DNA of 64,000 nt from Sphaerotilus sulfidivorans (GCF_013426975.1 NZ_JACCPY010000017.1:17704-81703), one strand, 5' to 3'. Positions 17,560-27,025 are shown, counted from the stretch's first letter. Program-made: numbers and translations. Notes: generated by a model from the letters alone, not told the origin.

Positions 17560-19539
17560 ATGACCTCTGCCGCTGATCCCGCGCCGCTGCGCGTGCTGTC
17601 CGTCATCCCGCCGATGACGCAGCTCAACACCCCGTACCCGTCCACCGCCTACCTGACCGGCTTCCTGCGCTCGCGCGGCTTCGATGCGGTGCAGGAGGAT
17701 CTGGCGCTGGCGCTGGTGCTGCGCCTGCTCAGCCGCGAGGGCCTGCGCGAGATCCGCCGCCGCATCGAGGCGGCGCCGGCGCCGAAGCGCGGCCACACGC
17801 CGCAGGTTGCGCACTTCCTGGCGGCCTTCGACGCCTACGAGGCGACGATCGAGCGGGTCATCGCCTTTCTGCAGGGGCGCGATCCCACGCTGGCGCACCG
17901 CATCAACAGCCGCATGTTCCTGCCCGAGGGCGCGCGCTTCGCGCCGATCGACGCCTATGGCGACGACGACGGCGGCGATCCGCTGGCCTGGGCCTTCGGC
18001 GCTCTGGGCCTGCAGGACAAGGCGCGCCACCTGGCCACGCTCTACCTGAACGATCTGGCCGACGTGCTGAAGGAGGCGGTCGACCCGCGCTTCGAGTTCG
18101 TGCGCTACGCCGAGAAGCTCGCCACCAGCCAGCCCAGCTTCGACCCGCTGGCCGAGGCGCTGGCCGCGCCGCCCAACCTGATCGACGAGCTGCTGGCCGA
18201 TCTGACCCGCGCCGCGCTGGCCCGCCACCAGCCGCGCCTGCTGCTGCTGTCGGTGCCGTTTCCGGGCGCGGTCTACGCGGCGCTGCGCATCGCCGAGGCC
18301 GCGCGGGCCTGGGCGGCCGAGCGGGTCGCGGCCGGCGGCGACTCGCTGTGCATCGCGCTGGGCGGCGGCTTCGTCAACACCGAGCTGCGCGAGCTGGCCG
18401 AGCCGCGCCTGTTCGACTACGTCGACGTCATCACGCTCGATGCCGGCGAGCGCCCGCTGCTGGCGCTGATCGATCACCTGCAGGGCCGGCGCTCGCGCGA
18501 GCGGCTGGTGCGCGCCTTCGTGCGCGAAGGCGAGGGCGACGCCGCGCGGGTGCGCTTCATCAGCTTTCCCGAGCCCGACATCGCCTTCGCCGAGGTCGGC
18601 ACGCCGACCTGGGACGGGCTGCCGCTGCAGAAGTATCTGTCGCTGCTCGACATGCTCAACCCGATGAACCGGCTCTGGAGCGACGGGCGCTGGAACAAGC
18701 TCACCGTGGCGCATGGCTGCTACTGGAAGAAGTGTTCGTTCTGCGACGTCTCGCTGGACTACATCTCGCGCTATGAAGGGGCTTCGGCCACCGAGCTGGT
18801 CGACCGCATCGAGCGCATCGTCAATGAGACCGGCCAGACCGGCTTCCACTTCGTCGACGAGGCCGCGCCGCCGAAGGCGCTCAAGGCGCTGGCGCTGGAG
18901 CTGATCAAGCGCGGCGTGCAGATCTCGTGGTGGGGCAACATCCGCTTCGAGAAGACCTTCACGCCGGAGCTGGCCGAGCTGCTGGCCGAGAGCGGCTGCA
19001 TCGCGATGTCGGGCGGGCTGGAGGTGGCCTCCGACCGGCTGCTGGCGCTGATGAAGAAGGGCGTGTCGGTCGAGCAGGTCGCGCGGGTGACCAAGGGCTT
19101 CAGCGACGCCGGCATCCTGGTGCACGCCTACCTGATGTACGGCTTCCCGACCCAGACGGTGCAGGACACGGTCGACGCGCTGGAATACGTGCGCCAGCTC
19201 TTCGAGCAGGGCTGCATCCAGAGCGGCTTCTTCCACCGCTTCGCCTGCACGGTGCATTCGCCGGTCGGCCTGAATCCCGAGGAATACGGCATCACGCTGC
19301 TGCCGCTGCCCGCCGGCGGCTTCGCGAAGAACGATGTGGGCTTTCATGACCCGACCGGCACCGACCACGACGCGCTGGGCCAGGGTCTCAAGAAGGCGCT
19401 CTACAACTACATGCACGGCATCGGCCTGGAGCAGGACGTGCGCGCCTGGTTCGAGCACCCGAAGCTGCGCGGCCGGGTGCCGAAGCCGACGGTGTCGCGG
19501 CAGCGCATCGCCAAGGCGCTGGCCACGCGAGGCGGGTGA
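17560..19539 (+). CDS. B12-binding-domain-type radical SAM protein
   Basis: This 659-residue protein has an N-terminal region resembling a cobalamin-binding fold, including LNTPYPSTAYLTGFLRSRGF and a later GGGFVNTELRELA. It is followed by a radical SAM core with cluster cysteines at about 387, 392 and 395 in GCYWKKCSFCD (CX4CX2C). The motif SGGLEVASDRLLALMKKG and the helix-rich C-terminus fit the PhpK/BchE-like class of cobalamin-type radical SAM enzymes. The N-terminal DxHxxG loop that holds cobalamin from below is not obvious, so B12 may not be bound. The reaction and substrate are unknown. The gene is 72 bases after a GAF kinase. Confidence 0.85.
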   Translation: MTSAADPAPLRVLSVIPPMTQLNTPYPSTAYLTGFLRSRGFDAVQEDLALALVLRLLSREGLREIRRRIEAAPAPKRGHTPQVAHFLAAFDAYEATIERVIAFLQGRDPTLAHRINSRMFLPEGARFAPIDAYGDDDGGDPLAWAFGALGLQDKARHLATLYLNDLADVLKEAVDPRFEFVRYAEKLATSQPSFDPLAEALAAPPNLIDELLADLTRAALARHQPRLLLLSVPFPGAVYAALRIAEAARAWAAERVAAGGDSLCIALGGGFVNTELRELAEPRLFDYVDVITLDAGERPLLALIDHLQGRRSRERLVRAFVREGEGDAARVRFISFPEPDIAFAEVGTPTWDGLPLQKYLSLLDMLNPMNRLWSDGRWNKLTVAHGCYWKKCSFCDVSLDYISRYEGASATELVDRIERIVNETGQTGFHFVDEAAPPKALKALALELIKRGVQISWWGNIRFEKTFTPELAELLAESGCIAMSGGLEVASDRLLALMKKGVSVEQVARVTKGFSDAGILVHAYLMYGFPTQTVQDTVDALEYVRQLFEQGCIQSGFFHRFACTVHSPVGLNPEEYGITLLPLPAGGFAKNDVGFHDPTGTDHDALGQGLKKALYNYMHGIGLEQDVRAWFEHPKLRGRVPKPTVSRQRIAKALATRGG

Positions 19540-19631
19540 CTCCGGGCCGCGGCCTTGTAGGACAACGCCGTTTCCGGATGCGACGCCGCCAGACTCGGGT
19601 CGAGAATGCGAAAACTCATGAATTTTTCCGC

Positions 19632-20030
19632 ATGCTGCCTGATCTGTCCCCACCGTCTTCTGCCGTGATTCCCGTCCGTCGTGTGCTGGTGGTCGACGAC
19701 CATGTCGATGCGGCCGAGCTGCTCGGCGAATGGCTGTTGCTCGAGGGTTTCGAGGTGCAGTGCACGCACGACGGTGCGCAGGCGCTGCAGTGCTGGGCGA
19801 GCTGGCCGGCCGATGCGGTGCTGATCGACTCGCGCCTGCCGGATCTGGCGGGCGGCGAGCTGGCACGGCGGCTGCGTGCGCTGCCGGGCGGTGCGCGGGC
19901 CCGGCTGATCGCGCTGTCGGGCGATGACCCGGAGCAGGTGGCGCGCACCGGGCCGTTCGATGCGTGTCTGGCCAAGCCGGCCGATCTGGCGCATCTGCTG
20001 GACCTGCTGCAAAGGACGCCTTCCCGATGA
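19632..20030 (+). CDS. Stand-alone response-regulator receiver
   Basis: This 132-residue protein is a single CheY-like receiver: acidic pair in VLVVDDHVDAAELLG (Asp22/23), phospho-acceptor Asp66 in AVLIDSRLPDL, signalling Ser in LIALSGDD and conserved Lys in CLAKPAD. It has no output domain. Its TGA overlaps the ATG of the next gene (ATGA), so the two are translationally coupled and almost certainly partners. The start at 19632 is chosen because the receiver fold begins soon after; no strong ribosome site is seen. It probably shuttles phosphate between a kinase and the neighbouring protein. Confidence 0.88.
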   Translation: MLPDLSPPSSAVIPVRRVLVVDDHVDAAELLGEWLLLEGFEVQCTHDGAQALQCWASWPADAVLIDSRLPDLAGGELARRLRALPGGARARLIALSGDDPEQVARTGPFDACLAKPADLAHLLDLLQRTPSR

Positions 20031-20764
20031 ACCGCACTGCCACTTCCCCTGCGATCGCCGCCGACTGGATGGCTGCCGGCGTGCGCCACGAGATCCTGAT
20101 GCGGGTGCTGCCGACGCTACGCCATGACCTGCTCGGGCCGATCTCGGTGGCGCGCATGGAGCTGGCGGTGATGCGCCGGCGCCTGGAGCGGGCCGATCTG
20201 GTGCCTCAGGACGGGCTGCGCCGGGTCCAGCAGCTCGATGCCCATCTGGTCGATCTGACCCGAGGGCTGCGCGAGCTGCGCCGCTGGGATCCGCTGGACA
20301 CCGAGCTCATGCCGGCCGGCTCGATCGTGCGGCTGGCGCTGGCGCTGATGGAGCAGCCGCTGCGACTGGCCGGCCTGGAGGTGGGCATGGAGGCCGGCTG
20401 CGAGGCCGGGCAGGGACCGGAGCTGCCGCTGGCGCCGCTGCTGCTGGGCACGCTGGCGCTGCTCTGCCATGCGCAGGACGGCCTCTCTCCGGGACAGCGG
20501 CTACGCCTGCATCTGGCGGCCGGCCCCGAGGGCGAGGCGCCGGTGCTGACCGTGCGCACCGAGCGCCAGTCCGAGACCGGGCCGGCCCCTGCCGCCACGC
20601 TGATGCCCGGTCTGCCGGACCTGCCCGTGCCGGTGCGCGCCCGCCTCGATGCCGAGGCGGTGCGCCATCTGGCCGCATCGCTCGGGCTGCATGCGGTGCT
20701 TGACGACGAGCCCTGGCGGCTGCGCGTCGGTGACCTTGTCCCCGCAGCCCCTGGGCTGCCATGA
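20027..20764 (+). CDS. Kinase-like phosphotransfer protein lacking ATP-binding boxes
   Basis: This 245-residue protein has a helical start with LPTLRHDLLGPISVARMELAVM; the RHDLLGP sequence at His33 resembles the H box of histidine kinases. The rest looks like a second hairpin helix (about 60-90) and a degraded ATPase-like domain, but I find no N box, DxGxG or GxGLG motif. This organisation is reminiscent of ChpT-type histidine phosphotransferases, which descend from kinases and dimerise through the helical hairpin. With the overlapping receiver, a His-Asp relay is a fair inference. It could instead be an inactive kinase used as a scaffold. Confidence 0.65.
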   Translation: MNRTATSPAIAADWMAAGVRHEILMRVLPTLRHDLLGPISVARMELAVMRRRLERADLVPQDGLRRVQQLDAHLVDLTRGLRELRRWDPLDTELMPAGSIVRLALALMEQPLRLAGLEVGMEAGCEAGQGPELPLAPLLLGTLALLCHAQDGLSPGQRLRLHLAAGPEGEAPVLTVRTERQSETGPAPAATLMPGLPDLPVPVRARLDAEAVRHLAASLGLHAVLDDEPWRLRVGDLVPAAPGLP

Positions 20765-20803
20765 TCCGGCCGCACAATCGGTCATTCCGTCTCGCATCTG
20801 TCC

Positions 20804-21340
20804 ATGATGAAACCGATGAACCTGATGAATCCGATCCTGTCGACCCGTCCGGCGCGCTCCGCCCCCCGTCGTCCCTGGCTGCGGGCCTGCTCGGTGGCCG
20901 CTGGCGCGCTGCTGCTGGCGACCTCCGCCCGCGCCGAACTGCTCGGCGAGGTGTCCACCGTCTTCAAGCTGATCGGGCCGAACCACAAGATCATCGTCGA
21001 GGCCTATGACGACCCCAAGGTCGAGGGCGTGACCTGCTTCGTCTCGCGTGCCAAGACCGGCGGCATCACCGGCGCGGTTGGCCTGGCCACTGACAAGTCG
21101 GACGCCTCGATTGCCTGCCGCCAGGTCGGCGAGATCCGCATCAAGGAGGCGCTGCCCAAGCAGGAAGAGGTCTTCAGCGCCCGCCTGTCCATCCTGTTCA
21201 AGAGCCTGCAGATCGTGCGCATCGTCGACCCGAAGCGCCAGTCGCTGGTCTACATGACCTATTCCGACAAGCTGATCGAGGGTTCGCCGAAGAACAGCAT
21301 CACCGCGGTGCCGGTGGGCAAGGCGATTCCGGTGAAGTGA
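20804..21340 (+). CDS. creA: CreA family protein
   Basis: This 178-residue exported protein has a cleavable signal peptide ending ATSARA|E. The mature part is typical Cre[59 protein letters not shown] and [19 protein letters not shown]. CreA is a conserved periplasmic protein of unknown activity named from the E. coli creABCD locus, but no creBCD genes are here. Two or three Met codons cluster at the start (20804, 20807 and 20816); the choice does not alter the mature protein. Its last 41 bases overlap the convergent 5'-nucleotidase gene. Confidence 0.95.
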   Translation: MMKPMNLMNPILSTRPARSAPRRPWLRACSVAAGALLLATSARAELLGEVSTVFKLIGPNHKIIVEAYDDPKVEGVTCFVSRAKTGGITGAVGLATDKSDASIACRQVGEIRIKEALPKQEEVFSARLSILFKSLQIVRIVDPKRQSLVYMTYSDKLIEGSPKNSITAVPVGKAIPVK

Positions 21341-22271
21341 TCTGCGCGGCATCGGGCAGCAGCCGCCCGCCCGCATAGGGCACGATGCCCGCCGGCACAT
21401 GCCCGGAGGCCGGGCGCACATGGCTGTCCTGGTCGTCGAAGAACATCTGCGCGCCGAAGGCGGCCAGCACCGTCTCCTTCGGCGCGCCGCCCAGGAAGAA
21501 GGCCTCGTCGACATTCACGCCCCAGTCGCGCAGCGTGTGGATCACCCGGGCGTGCGCCGGGCTGCTGCGCGCGGTCACGATGGCGATGCGCACCGGGCAG
21601 GTGCCGGCGGCGAACTCGCGCTGCAGCGCCGACAGCCGCATCAGCAGCTTGGCGAAGGGCCCTTCGGCCATCGCGTCATGGCGGTGCAGCCGCTCGTGCG
21701 CGATGAAGGCCTCCAGCCCCTGCGTCTTGTAGATGCGCTCGGACTCGGGCGAGAACAGCACCGCGTCGCCGTCGAAGGCGATGCGGATCTGGCCGGCCGG
21801 CGCGCGGAAGTCCGCCGGCGGGTCGTAGAGCAGCGCCGCGGCCACGCCGTGGTCGATCGCCTCCTGCACGTCGCCGGGATTGCGCGACAGGAAAAGGTCG
21901 ACATCGAAGGCCTTCAGGTAGCCCACCAGCGAGCGTGCGCCGCCGGTGAAGGCCGCGCGCTCGATCGCCAGGCCGTGCGCCTCGATCGCGTTGAAGGCGC
22001 GCAGGCCGGTGTCGGGCGAGTTGCGCGAGATCACCACCACCTCGATGCGCCGCGCCGGCAGCAGCGCGTTGAGCCCCAGCAGCGCCTGCACCAGCGGGAA
22101 GGCGGTGCCGGGGCGCAGCGGCTCGTCCTCATGCTCGCGCTGGTAGCAGGAGAAGGCCTCGACGCCCTGGGCGTCGAAGAGCCGGTTCTCGTGCTCCAGG
22201 TCGAAGAGGGCCCGCGAGGAGATGCCGATGACGAGCTTGTCGGTGAGCGAGTAAGGCATGGTGACGCGCAT
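21300..22271 (-). CDS. 5'-nucleotidase (PF06189 family)
   Basis: The 323-residue protein matches the bacterial cytosolic 5'-nucleotidase family: [21 protein letters not shown] near the start, [27 protein letters not shown], a [16 protein letters not shown] block, and [19 protein letters not shown] in the middle. It also has [20 protein letters not shown] and [11 protein letters not shown] near the end. These carry the Asp-rich HAD-like active-site motifs. It should release nucleosides from nucleoside monophosphates. A GAAGGTG site precedes the ATG at 22271; a second ATG is four codons in. It is divergent from the esterase gene, their starts separated by only 70 bases. Confidence 0.88.
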   Translation of the reverse strand: MRVTMPYSLTDKLVIGISSRALFDLEHENRLFDAQGVEAFSCYQREHEDEPLRPGTAFPLVQALLGLNALLPARRIEVVVISRNSPDTGLRAFNAIEAHGLAIERAAFTGGARSLVGYLKAFDVDLFLSRNPGDVQEAIDHGVAAALLYDPPADFRAPAGQIRIAFDGDAVLFSPESERIYKTQGLEAFIAHERLHRHDAMAEGPFAKLLMRLSALQREFAAGTCPVRIAIVTARSSPAHARVIHTLRDWGVNVDEAFFLGGAPKETVLAAFGAQMFFDDQDSHVRPASGHVPAGIVPYAGGRLLPDAAQITSPESPCPPAPR

Positions 22272-22341
22272 GATGCCATTGCACCTTCTTCGTGTAGGGT
22301 TCGATCCTGATTCTTGTGCAGTGCAACATCAGGGAGGTGCC

Positions 22342-24018
22342 ATGAGGCTGGAATCGAACATCGCGGCCGGACTGCTGGGCGTGATCGGCCTGGCGGGCCT
22401 GGGCAGCGCAACAACCGCTGTCGCGCAGGTCGTCGAGCCGGTGCAGGCGTCGCAGGCGCTGCAGAACTTGCCGAAGCTGCGCATCGACCTGAAGGAAACC
22501 ACCGTCTCGGGCATTTCATCGGGCGCCTACATGGCGGTGCAGATGGGCGTTGCCCGTTCCGGCGATGTGCGCGGCGTGGCCGCCACCGCCGGCGGGCCCT
22601 ACATGTGCGCGACCGATGGCGATGTCGGCTCGGCGCTTGCGGCGGTGAGCCGCTGCATGCAGGGCGATCCGCTGGCCCAGCCTGCCGCGACCGAGCGCCT
22701 GGTCGATCCGTCCGATGGCCGCTTCACCTACGGCTTCCAGGGCAAGGCCCGGCGTGATGTCGAGCGCATGGCCAAGGCCGGCCGCATCGATCCGATCGCC
22801 AGCCTGCCACGCCAGGCGATCTGGATCTTTCATGGCTACAACGACGGCATCGTCAAGCTGCCGGTGTCGCAGGCGCTGGAGGGCTGGTACACCGGCCGCC
22901 ATCCGGACGGCAGCCCCGCCTCGGGCATGGCGGCCAGGCTGCCCGCCAGCCAGGTCTTCCACAAGGATGATCTGAGTGCCGGGCACGCGCAGATCAGCTC
23001 GGCCTGCACCGGGGCGCTGTGCAATCCCTGCGAGCAGCAGGGCGGCTCCTTCATCAACAGCTGCCCGCTGCCCGAGGGACCGTATGACGCGGCCGGCTCG
23101 GCGCTGCAGATGTTCTACGGGCCGCTCGAGCGGGTCGAGCCGGCGCGGCTGACCGGGCGGCTGTTCAGCGTGCGCCAGACACCGTTCCTGAAGCTGATCG
23201 ACGGCCGCACCGCAGTGGGGGCGGCCGCCGACATCGCGATGGACGACGAGGCCTTTGTCTACCTGCCCCGCGACTGCGAGGCCGGCGGCACCGCCACCTG
23301 CCGGCTGCACATCGCCTTTCACGGCTGCATGCAGAGCGCGGTCGACATCGCGAAGGTCACCGGTCAGCGCGACTACTTCGCCCGCCATGCCGGCCTGAAC
23401 GAATGGGCCGACCGCAACCGCATCGTGGTGCTGTATCCGCAGGCCACGCCGACCCGGACGCTGCCCTACAACCCGATGGGCTGCTGGGACTGGTGGGGCT
23501 ACAACGACGATGTGCCGGCGCGTGCGCTCTCCGGGAAGTGGCCCAGCGGCAGCTTCGCGTCCCGCCAGGGGGTGCAGATCGCCGCGGTCTGGCGCATGGC
23601 CGAGCAGCTGGCCGATGCGCGGCTGGGCGGCAGTCTGGCCCGTGCGGGCGAGATCGCCGCCAGCGAGCGGCCGGCGCCGATGCTGCTGGACCGCAGCGCC
23701 ACGCAGGTGCTGCTGCGCTGGGCCCCGGTGGCGGGCGCCCAGGCCTACAAGGTCAGCCGCAGCAGCGGCAGCAACGCCGGCGGCAGCGTGACGGTGCAGC
23801 AGAGCACGCAGCCCTTCTTCGTCGACCGGGGCCTGACACCGCAGAAGATCTATCGCTACACCGTCAGCGCGGTGCTGGCGGGCCGGGACGGCCCGGTCTC
23901 CGCGCCGGTGCAGGCGGTCACCGGGCCGCTGCCACCGCCCTGCGATCCCTATTTCTCGCTGACGCAGAACCGGGTGGTCGACCGCAGCAACCGGTCGACC
24001 GATCGCACCTGCCGCTGA
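22342..24018 (+). CDS. Secreted PHB-depolymerase-type esterase with FN3-like tail
   Basis: The 558-residue product has an N-terminal signal peptide ending near TTAVAQ and an alpha/beta-hydrolase domain of the extracellular PHB depolymerase/esterase kind. The lipase box is GISSG (Ser59), set in VSGISSGAYMAVQ; the block IAFHGCMQSAVDIA is also characteristic. Many Cys residues suggest disulfides, so it acts outside the cytoplasm. A fibronectin type III-like domain occupies about 460-545 (VLLRWAPVAGAQAYKVSRS). GGGAGGT precedes the ATG. Substrate could be short-chain poly-hydroxyalkanoate or another ester. No phasin or PHB synthesis gene is nearby. Confidence 0.87.
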   Translation: MRLESNIAAGLLGVIGLAGLGSATTAVAQVVEPVQASQALQNLPKLRIDLKETTVSGISSGAYMAVQMGVARSGDVRGVAATAGGPYMCATDGDVGSALAAVSRCMQGDPLAQPAATERLVDPSDGRFTYGFQGKARRDVERMAKAGRIDPIASLPRQAIWIFHGYNDGIVKLPVSQALEGWYTGRHPDGSPASGMAARLPASQVFHKDDLSAGHAQISSACTGALCNPCEQQGGSFINSCPLPEGPYDAAGSALQMFYGPLERVEPARLTGRLFSVRQTPFLKLIDGRTAVGAAADIAMDDEAFVYLPRDCEAGGTATCRLHIAFHGCMQSAVDIAKVTGQRDYFARHAGLNEWADRNRIVVLYPQATPTRTLPYNPMGCWDWWGYNDDVPARALSGKWPSGSFASRQGVQIAAVWRMAEQLADARLGGSLARAGEIAASERPAPMLLDRSATQVLLRWAPVAGAQAYKVSRSSGSNAGGSVTVQQSTQPFFVDRGLTPQKIYRYTVSAVLAGRDGPVSAPVQAVTGPLPPPCDPYFSLTQNRVVDRSNRSTDRTCR

Positions 24019-24030
24019 GCGGCGCGGGCC

Positions 24031-26268
24031 TCAGCGGCGGCGGCCGCCACCGCCGGGGCCGCCGCGCTTCTGCCACAGCGGCCGCTTGGCCTTGAGCGCG
24101 CGCTCGATGCCGTCGTTCAGGCGCGAGCGCAGGTCCATCACCTCGTCGACCTCGCCGTAGACGCCGGGGAAGCGCAGGTCCAGCCACAGCCACAGCGTGC
24201 AGGTGCGCAGCGCCTGCTCCATGCGCTCGAGGCGGCTGTTCTCGTCGGTGTCGTTCAGGAACCAGGCCGGGCCGGCCTGGCCGCTGCGGGCGTGGTGCGC
24301 GACCCATTCCAGGAACTGCGCCACCTGGCCGGCGGTGCGGGTGTCGACCGGTGCCTGCGCGTAGGTGAAGCGCTGGCGCAGCGGCAGCTTGGCCGCGACG
24401 CGGTCGATCTCGCCGGCCAGCTCCAGCATCTGCTCCAGCTCGGCTACCGCGAAATGCGAGTTGTCGAGCTGCAGCTGCTCGACGAACACCCTCAGCACCT
24501 CGGCCAGGCTGTTCTTGCCCAGGCGCTCGGCGATGGTCTCGATGTGCCACCAGTTCGGCGCCACCGGCGCCTTGAAGTGGCGCGGCGCCTTGGGCGCGCG
24601 CGGCATCAGCAGGCGCAGCTGCTTGAGCGCGCTCGGCTCGGCCTCCTTGAGCACGCCGGCGAAGCCTTCCTCGTGGATGCCGAAGCGCCCGGCACGGCCG
24701 GCGATCTGGTGCACCTCGGACTCGGTCAGCGAGCGGTCGCCCTGGCCGTCGAACTTGGTCAGCGTGCTGAACAGCACCCGGCGCACCGGCAGGTTCAGGC
24801 CCATGCCGATCGCGTCGGTGGCGATCAGGATGTGCGACTCGCCCTGTGCGAAGCGCTCGGCCTCGCGCCGGCGCACCTCAGGCGGCAGCGCGCCATAGAT
24901 CACCGACACCGGCGTGCCGTCGGCCGAGGCCTGGTCGCGCAGCATCAGCACGTCGCGGCGGCTGAAGGCCACCACCGCATCGCCCTTCTTCAGCGCATGC
25001 AGCGACACCGGCGCGGGCAGCAGCTCGACATGCTGCTTGCGCTCGAAGCGGCGCACCGTGACCTGCTCGCCGCACAGGCCCAGCAGGTTGCGCAGCGCCT
25101 CCACCGCATAGTCCGAGCAGATGATCAGCAGCTCCTTGGCCGGCACGCCGACGATGGCCTGCGTCCAGGCCCAGCCGCGGCTGGGGTCGAAGATCATCTG
25201 CGCCTCGTCGATCACCGCCACCTCGATCGGCGTGTTGGTGTCGACCATCTCGATGGTGCTGGAAATGACGCGCGCGTCCGGCGCCGGCACGTTCTCCTCG
25301 CCGGTGCGCAGCGAGCAGGGCACGCCGCGCCCGGCCAGCCGGTCGCGGCCCTCCAGCGCGAGCAGGCGCAGCGGCGCCAGATAGGCGCCCTTTTCGGCCT
25401 GCGCCAGGCGCTCGAAGGCCTGGTAGGTCTTGCCGCTGTTGGGCGGGCCGACGAAGAGCGTGACCTGGCGCTGCAGGCGCCGCGCCGCGCCGAAGCTGTC
25501 GGGATAGCCCTGGAAGGCCAGCTCGTCGTTCAGGTCCTCGAGCGTGTCCTGCTCGTGCACGCGGTGCACCCAGCGCTCGAAGGCGCGCTGGCAGGCGGCG
25601 ATCAGCGTCTCGGCGGCCTGCGGCTGCGCGCACTCGGCCTGCAGCGCCGGCTCCAGCGAGCCGAGCTGGTCGTCGGCGAAGGCCTGCGCGCGCTCGACCA
25701 GCGCATCGAGCTGCGCGGTCAGCTCGGCCGCCTGCGGGTGGCCGGGCAGCGCGGAGAGCGCACGCACCAGCGCCGGGCGGTCGCCGGTGCGGAAGAAGTC
25801 CCAGACCGCTGCAGCCGGCACCGCCTGGCCGTAGGCGACCGTCAGCCGCATGTCGGCCGAGGGCAGCTCCAGGCCCTGGCGCGCCTCGCGCTCCCAGGCG
25901 CCGAGCCGGCGGTTCACGCCCAGGCCGTCGAGCACCGCGGCGCGCTCGGTCATCAGCGGACGGATCGTCTGGCCGCTGCCCACCGCGTCGAGGTGGCGCA
26001 GCGCCTCCTCGATCAGCGCCGGATCGATCCAGCGGCTCGGGCGCTGGCCGGCGGCGCCGCGCTGCAGCAGGATCAGGCCGAGGCGGTCCATCTCCGCCTC
26101 GGGCTCGGGCGTGCCTTCTTCCAGCATGTCGGCCGGGCGCACCACCTGCGGCAGCACATAGCCGGCCAGGCGGATGCGGTCGAGGGCCAGCGGGTCGATG
26201 TGGGCGGGAATGCGCGCGGCATGGCGCGGATGGGGCAGCGGGCGAGGTGTTGTTGTTGTCGTGGCCAT
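24031..26268 (-). CDS. SUV3-like ATP-dependent RNA helicase
   Basis: This 745-residue superfamily 2 helicase has Walker A in LFVGPPNSGKTYQAFE at about 274-281, the DEAQ box in VAVIDEAQMIFDPSRGWAW near residue 354, motif III-like CSDYAVEALRNLL, and motif VI in HQIAGRAGRFG. These stretches and the C-terminal region match eukaryotic mitochondrial SUV3, the degradosome helicase, more than DEAD-box RhlE-type proteins. A long N-terminal extension (1-265) and a Gly/Arg-rich end (GGPGGGGRRR) are present. It likely unwinds structured RNA for decay. The gene is alone, convergent with the esterase and divergent from the ABC ATPase. Confidence 0.9.
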   Translation of the reverse strand: MATTTTTPRPLPHPRHAARIPAHIDPLALDRIRLAGYVLPQVVRPADMLEEGTPEPEAEMDRLGLILLQRGAAGQRPSRWIDPALIEEALRHLDAVGSGQTIRPLMTERAAVLDGLGVNRRLGAWEREARQGLELPSADMRLTVAYGQAVPAAAVWDFFRTGDRPALVRALSALPGHPQAAELTAQLDALVERAQAFADDQLGSLEPALQAECAQPQAAETLIAACQRAFERWVHRVHEQDTLEDLNDELAFQGYPDSFGAARRLQRQVTLFVGPPNSGKTYQAFERLAQAEKGAYLAPLRLLALEGRDRLAGRGVPCSLRTGEENVPAPDARVISSTIEMVDTNTPIEVAVIDEAQMIFDPSRGWAWTQAIVGVPAKELLIICSDYAVEALRNLLGLCGEQVTVRRFERKQHVELLPAPVSLHALKKGDAVVAFSRRDVLMLRDQASADGTPVSVIYGALPPEVRRREAERFAQGESHILIATDAIGMGLNLPVRRVLFSTLTKFDGQGDRSLTESEVHQIAGRAGRFGIHEEGFAGVLKEAEPSALKQLRLLMPRAPKAPRHFKAPVAPNWWHIETIAERLGKNSLAEVLRVFVEQLQLDNSHFAVAELEQMLELAGEIDRVAAKLPLRQRFTYAQAPVDTRTAGQVAQFLEWVAHHARSGQAGPAWFLNDTDENSRLERMEQALRTCTLWLWLDLRFPGVYGEVDEVMDLRSRLNDGIERALKAKRPLWQKRGGPGGGGRRR

Positions 26269-26332
26269 GAGGATTCCGGAACGGTCAGGGCCCGAACTCT
26301 AACCGCTTGCCCCGGGCTCGATAATCCGATTC

Positions 26333-27025
26333 ATGCCCGTCCGTCCTGCCACCCCTCCTGCCACCCTTCCTGTCGCTTGTCCCGCCTCCTGCCCGGCGGC
26401 CTGCGCGCAGCCGCTGCTGCACCTCGACGCGCTGTGCTGGTCCGCGCCGTTTCCGGGCGCGCTGATCCTGTTCGACCGACTGACGCTGCAGGCCGGCGCC
26501 GGCGTGCTCGGCGTGATCGGCGACGAGGGCCGCGGCAAGAGCGCGCTGCTGCGGCTGATCGCCGGCGAGCTGCGCCCGGACGCGGGCAGCATCCTGATCG
26601 GCGCCCCGGCCGATCCGGTGGCGCCGCGCCAGCGGCTGTTCTGGTGCGATCCGCAGTCCGATCGCCATGACGGGCTTGTCGCGCGCGACTATCTGGCGAT
26701 GCAGCGCCAGGGCCGACCCGGCTGGAGCGAGGCGGCGCTGGCCGCGCAGCTCGAGGGCTTCGCGCTGCACGAGCATCTGGACAAGCGCCTGGAGATGCTC
26801 TCCACCGGCACCCGGCGCAAGCTGCGGCTGGCCGCCGCGCTGGCCTCGGGCGCGACGCTGGTGCTGCTCGACGATCCTGGCGCGGCACTGGACGCGCGCT
26901 CGCAGCGCCATCTCGCCGAGGCGCTGCGCCAGCACCACGACGCGCCGGCCGGGCGGCTGATCGTCGTCACCGGCCATGACGACCGGCTGATGCCGGCCGT
27001 GGCGCCCCGACTGTCGCTGGACTGA
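26333..27025 (+). CDS. Orphan ABC transporter ATP-binding protein
   Basis: This 230-residue protein is a single ABC ATPase: Walker A GDEGRGKS at 63-70, signature LSTGTRRKL near 155, Walker B LVLLDDPG near 175 and a switch His in VVTGHDD. The residue after the Walker B Asp is Asp where the catalytic Glu is usual, so hydrolysis may be slow. No permease gene adjoins it. The N-terminus is a Pro/Ala/Cys-rich stretch encoded by near-repeats of a CCTGCC-like unit (about 26340-26400), so the true start may lie downstream. It may be a subunit of a transporter encoded elsewhere or a non-transport ABC protein. Confidence 0.82.
   Translation: MPVRPATPPATLPVACPASCPAACAQPLLHLDALCWSAPFPGALILFDRLTLQAGAGVLGVIGDEGRGKSALLRLIAGELRPDAGSILIGAPADPVAPRQRLFWCDPQSDRHDGLVARDYLAMQRQGRPGWSEAALAAQLEGFALHEHLDKRLEMLSTGTRRKLRLAAALASGATLVLLDDPGAALDARSQRHLAEALRQHHDAPAGRLIVVTGHDDRLMPAVAPRLSLD

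Noticed and set aside
15964..20157. A 1,397-codon open frame on the minus strand
   Set aside because: It runs opposite five well-supported plus-strand genes, is rich in Arg, His and Gln, and has no recognisable domain. It is a typical shadow in high-G+C DNA.
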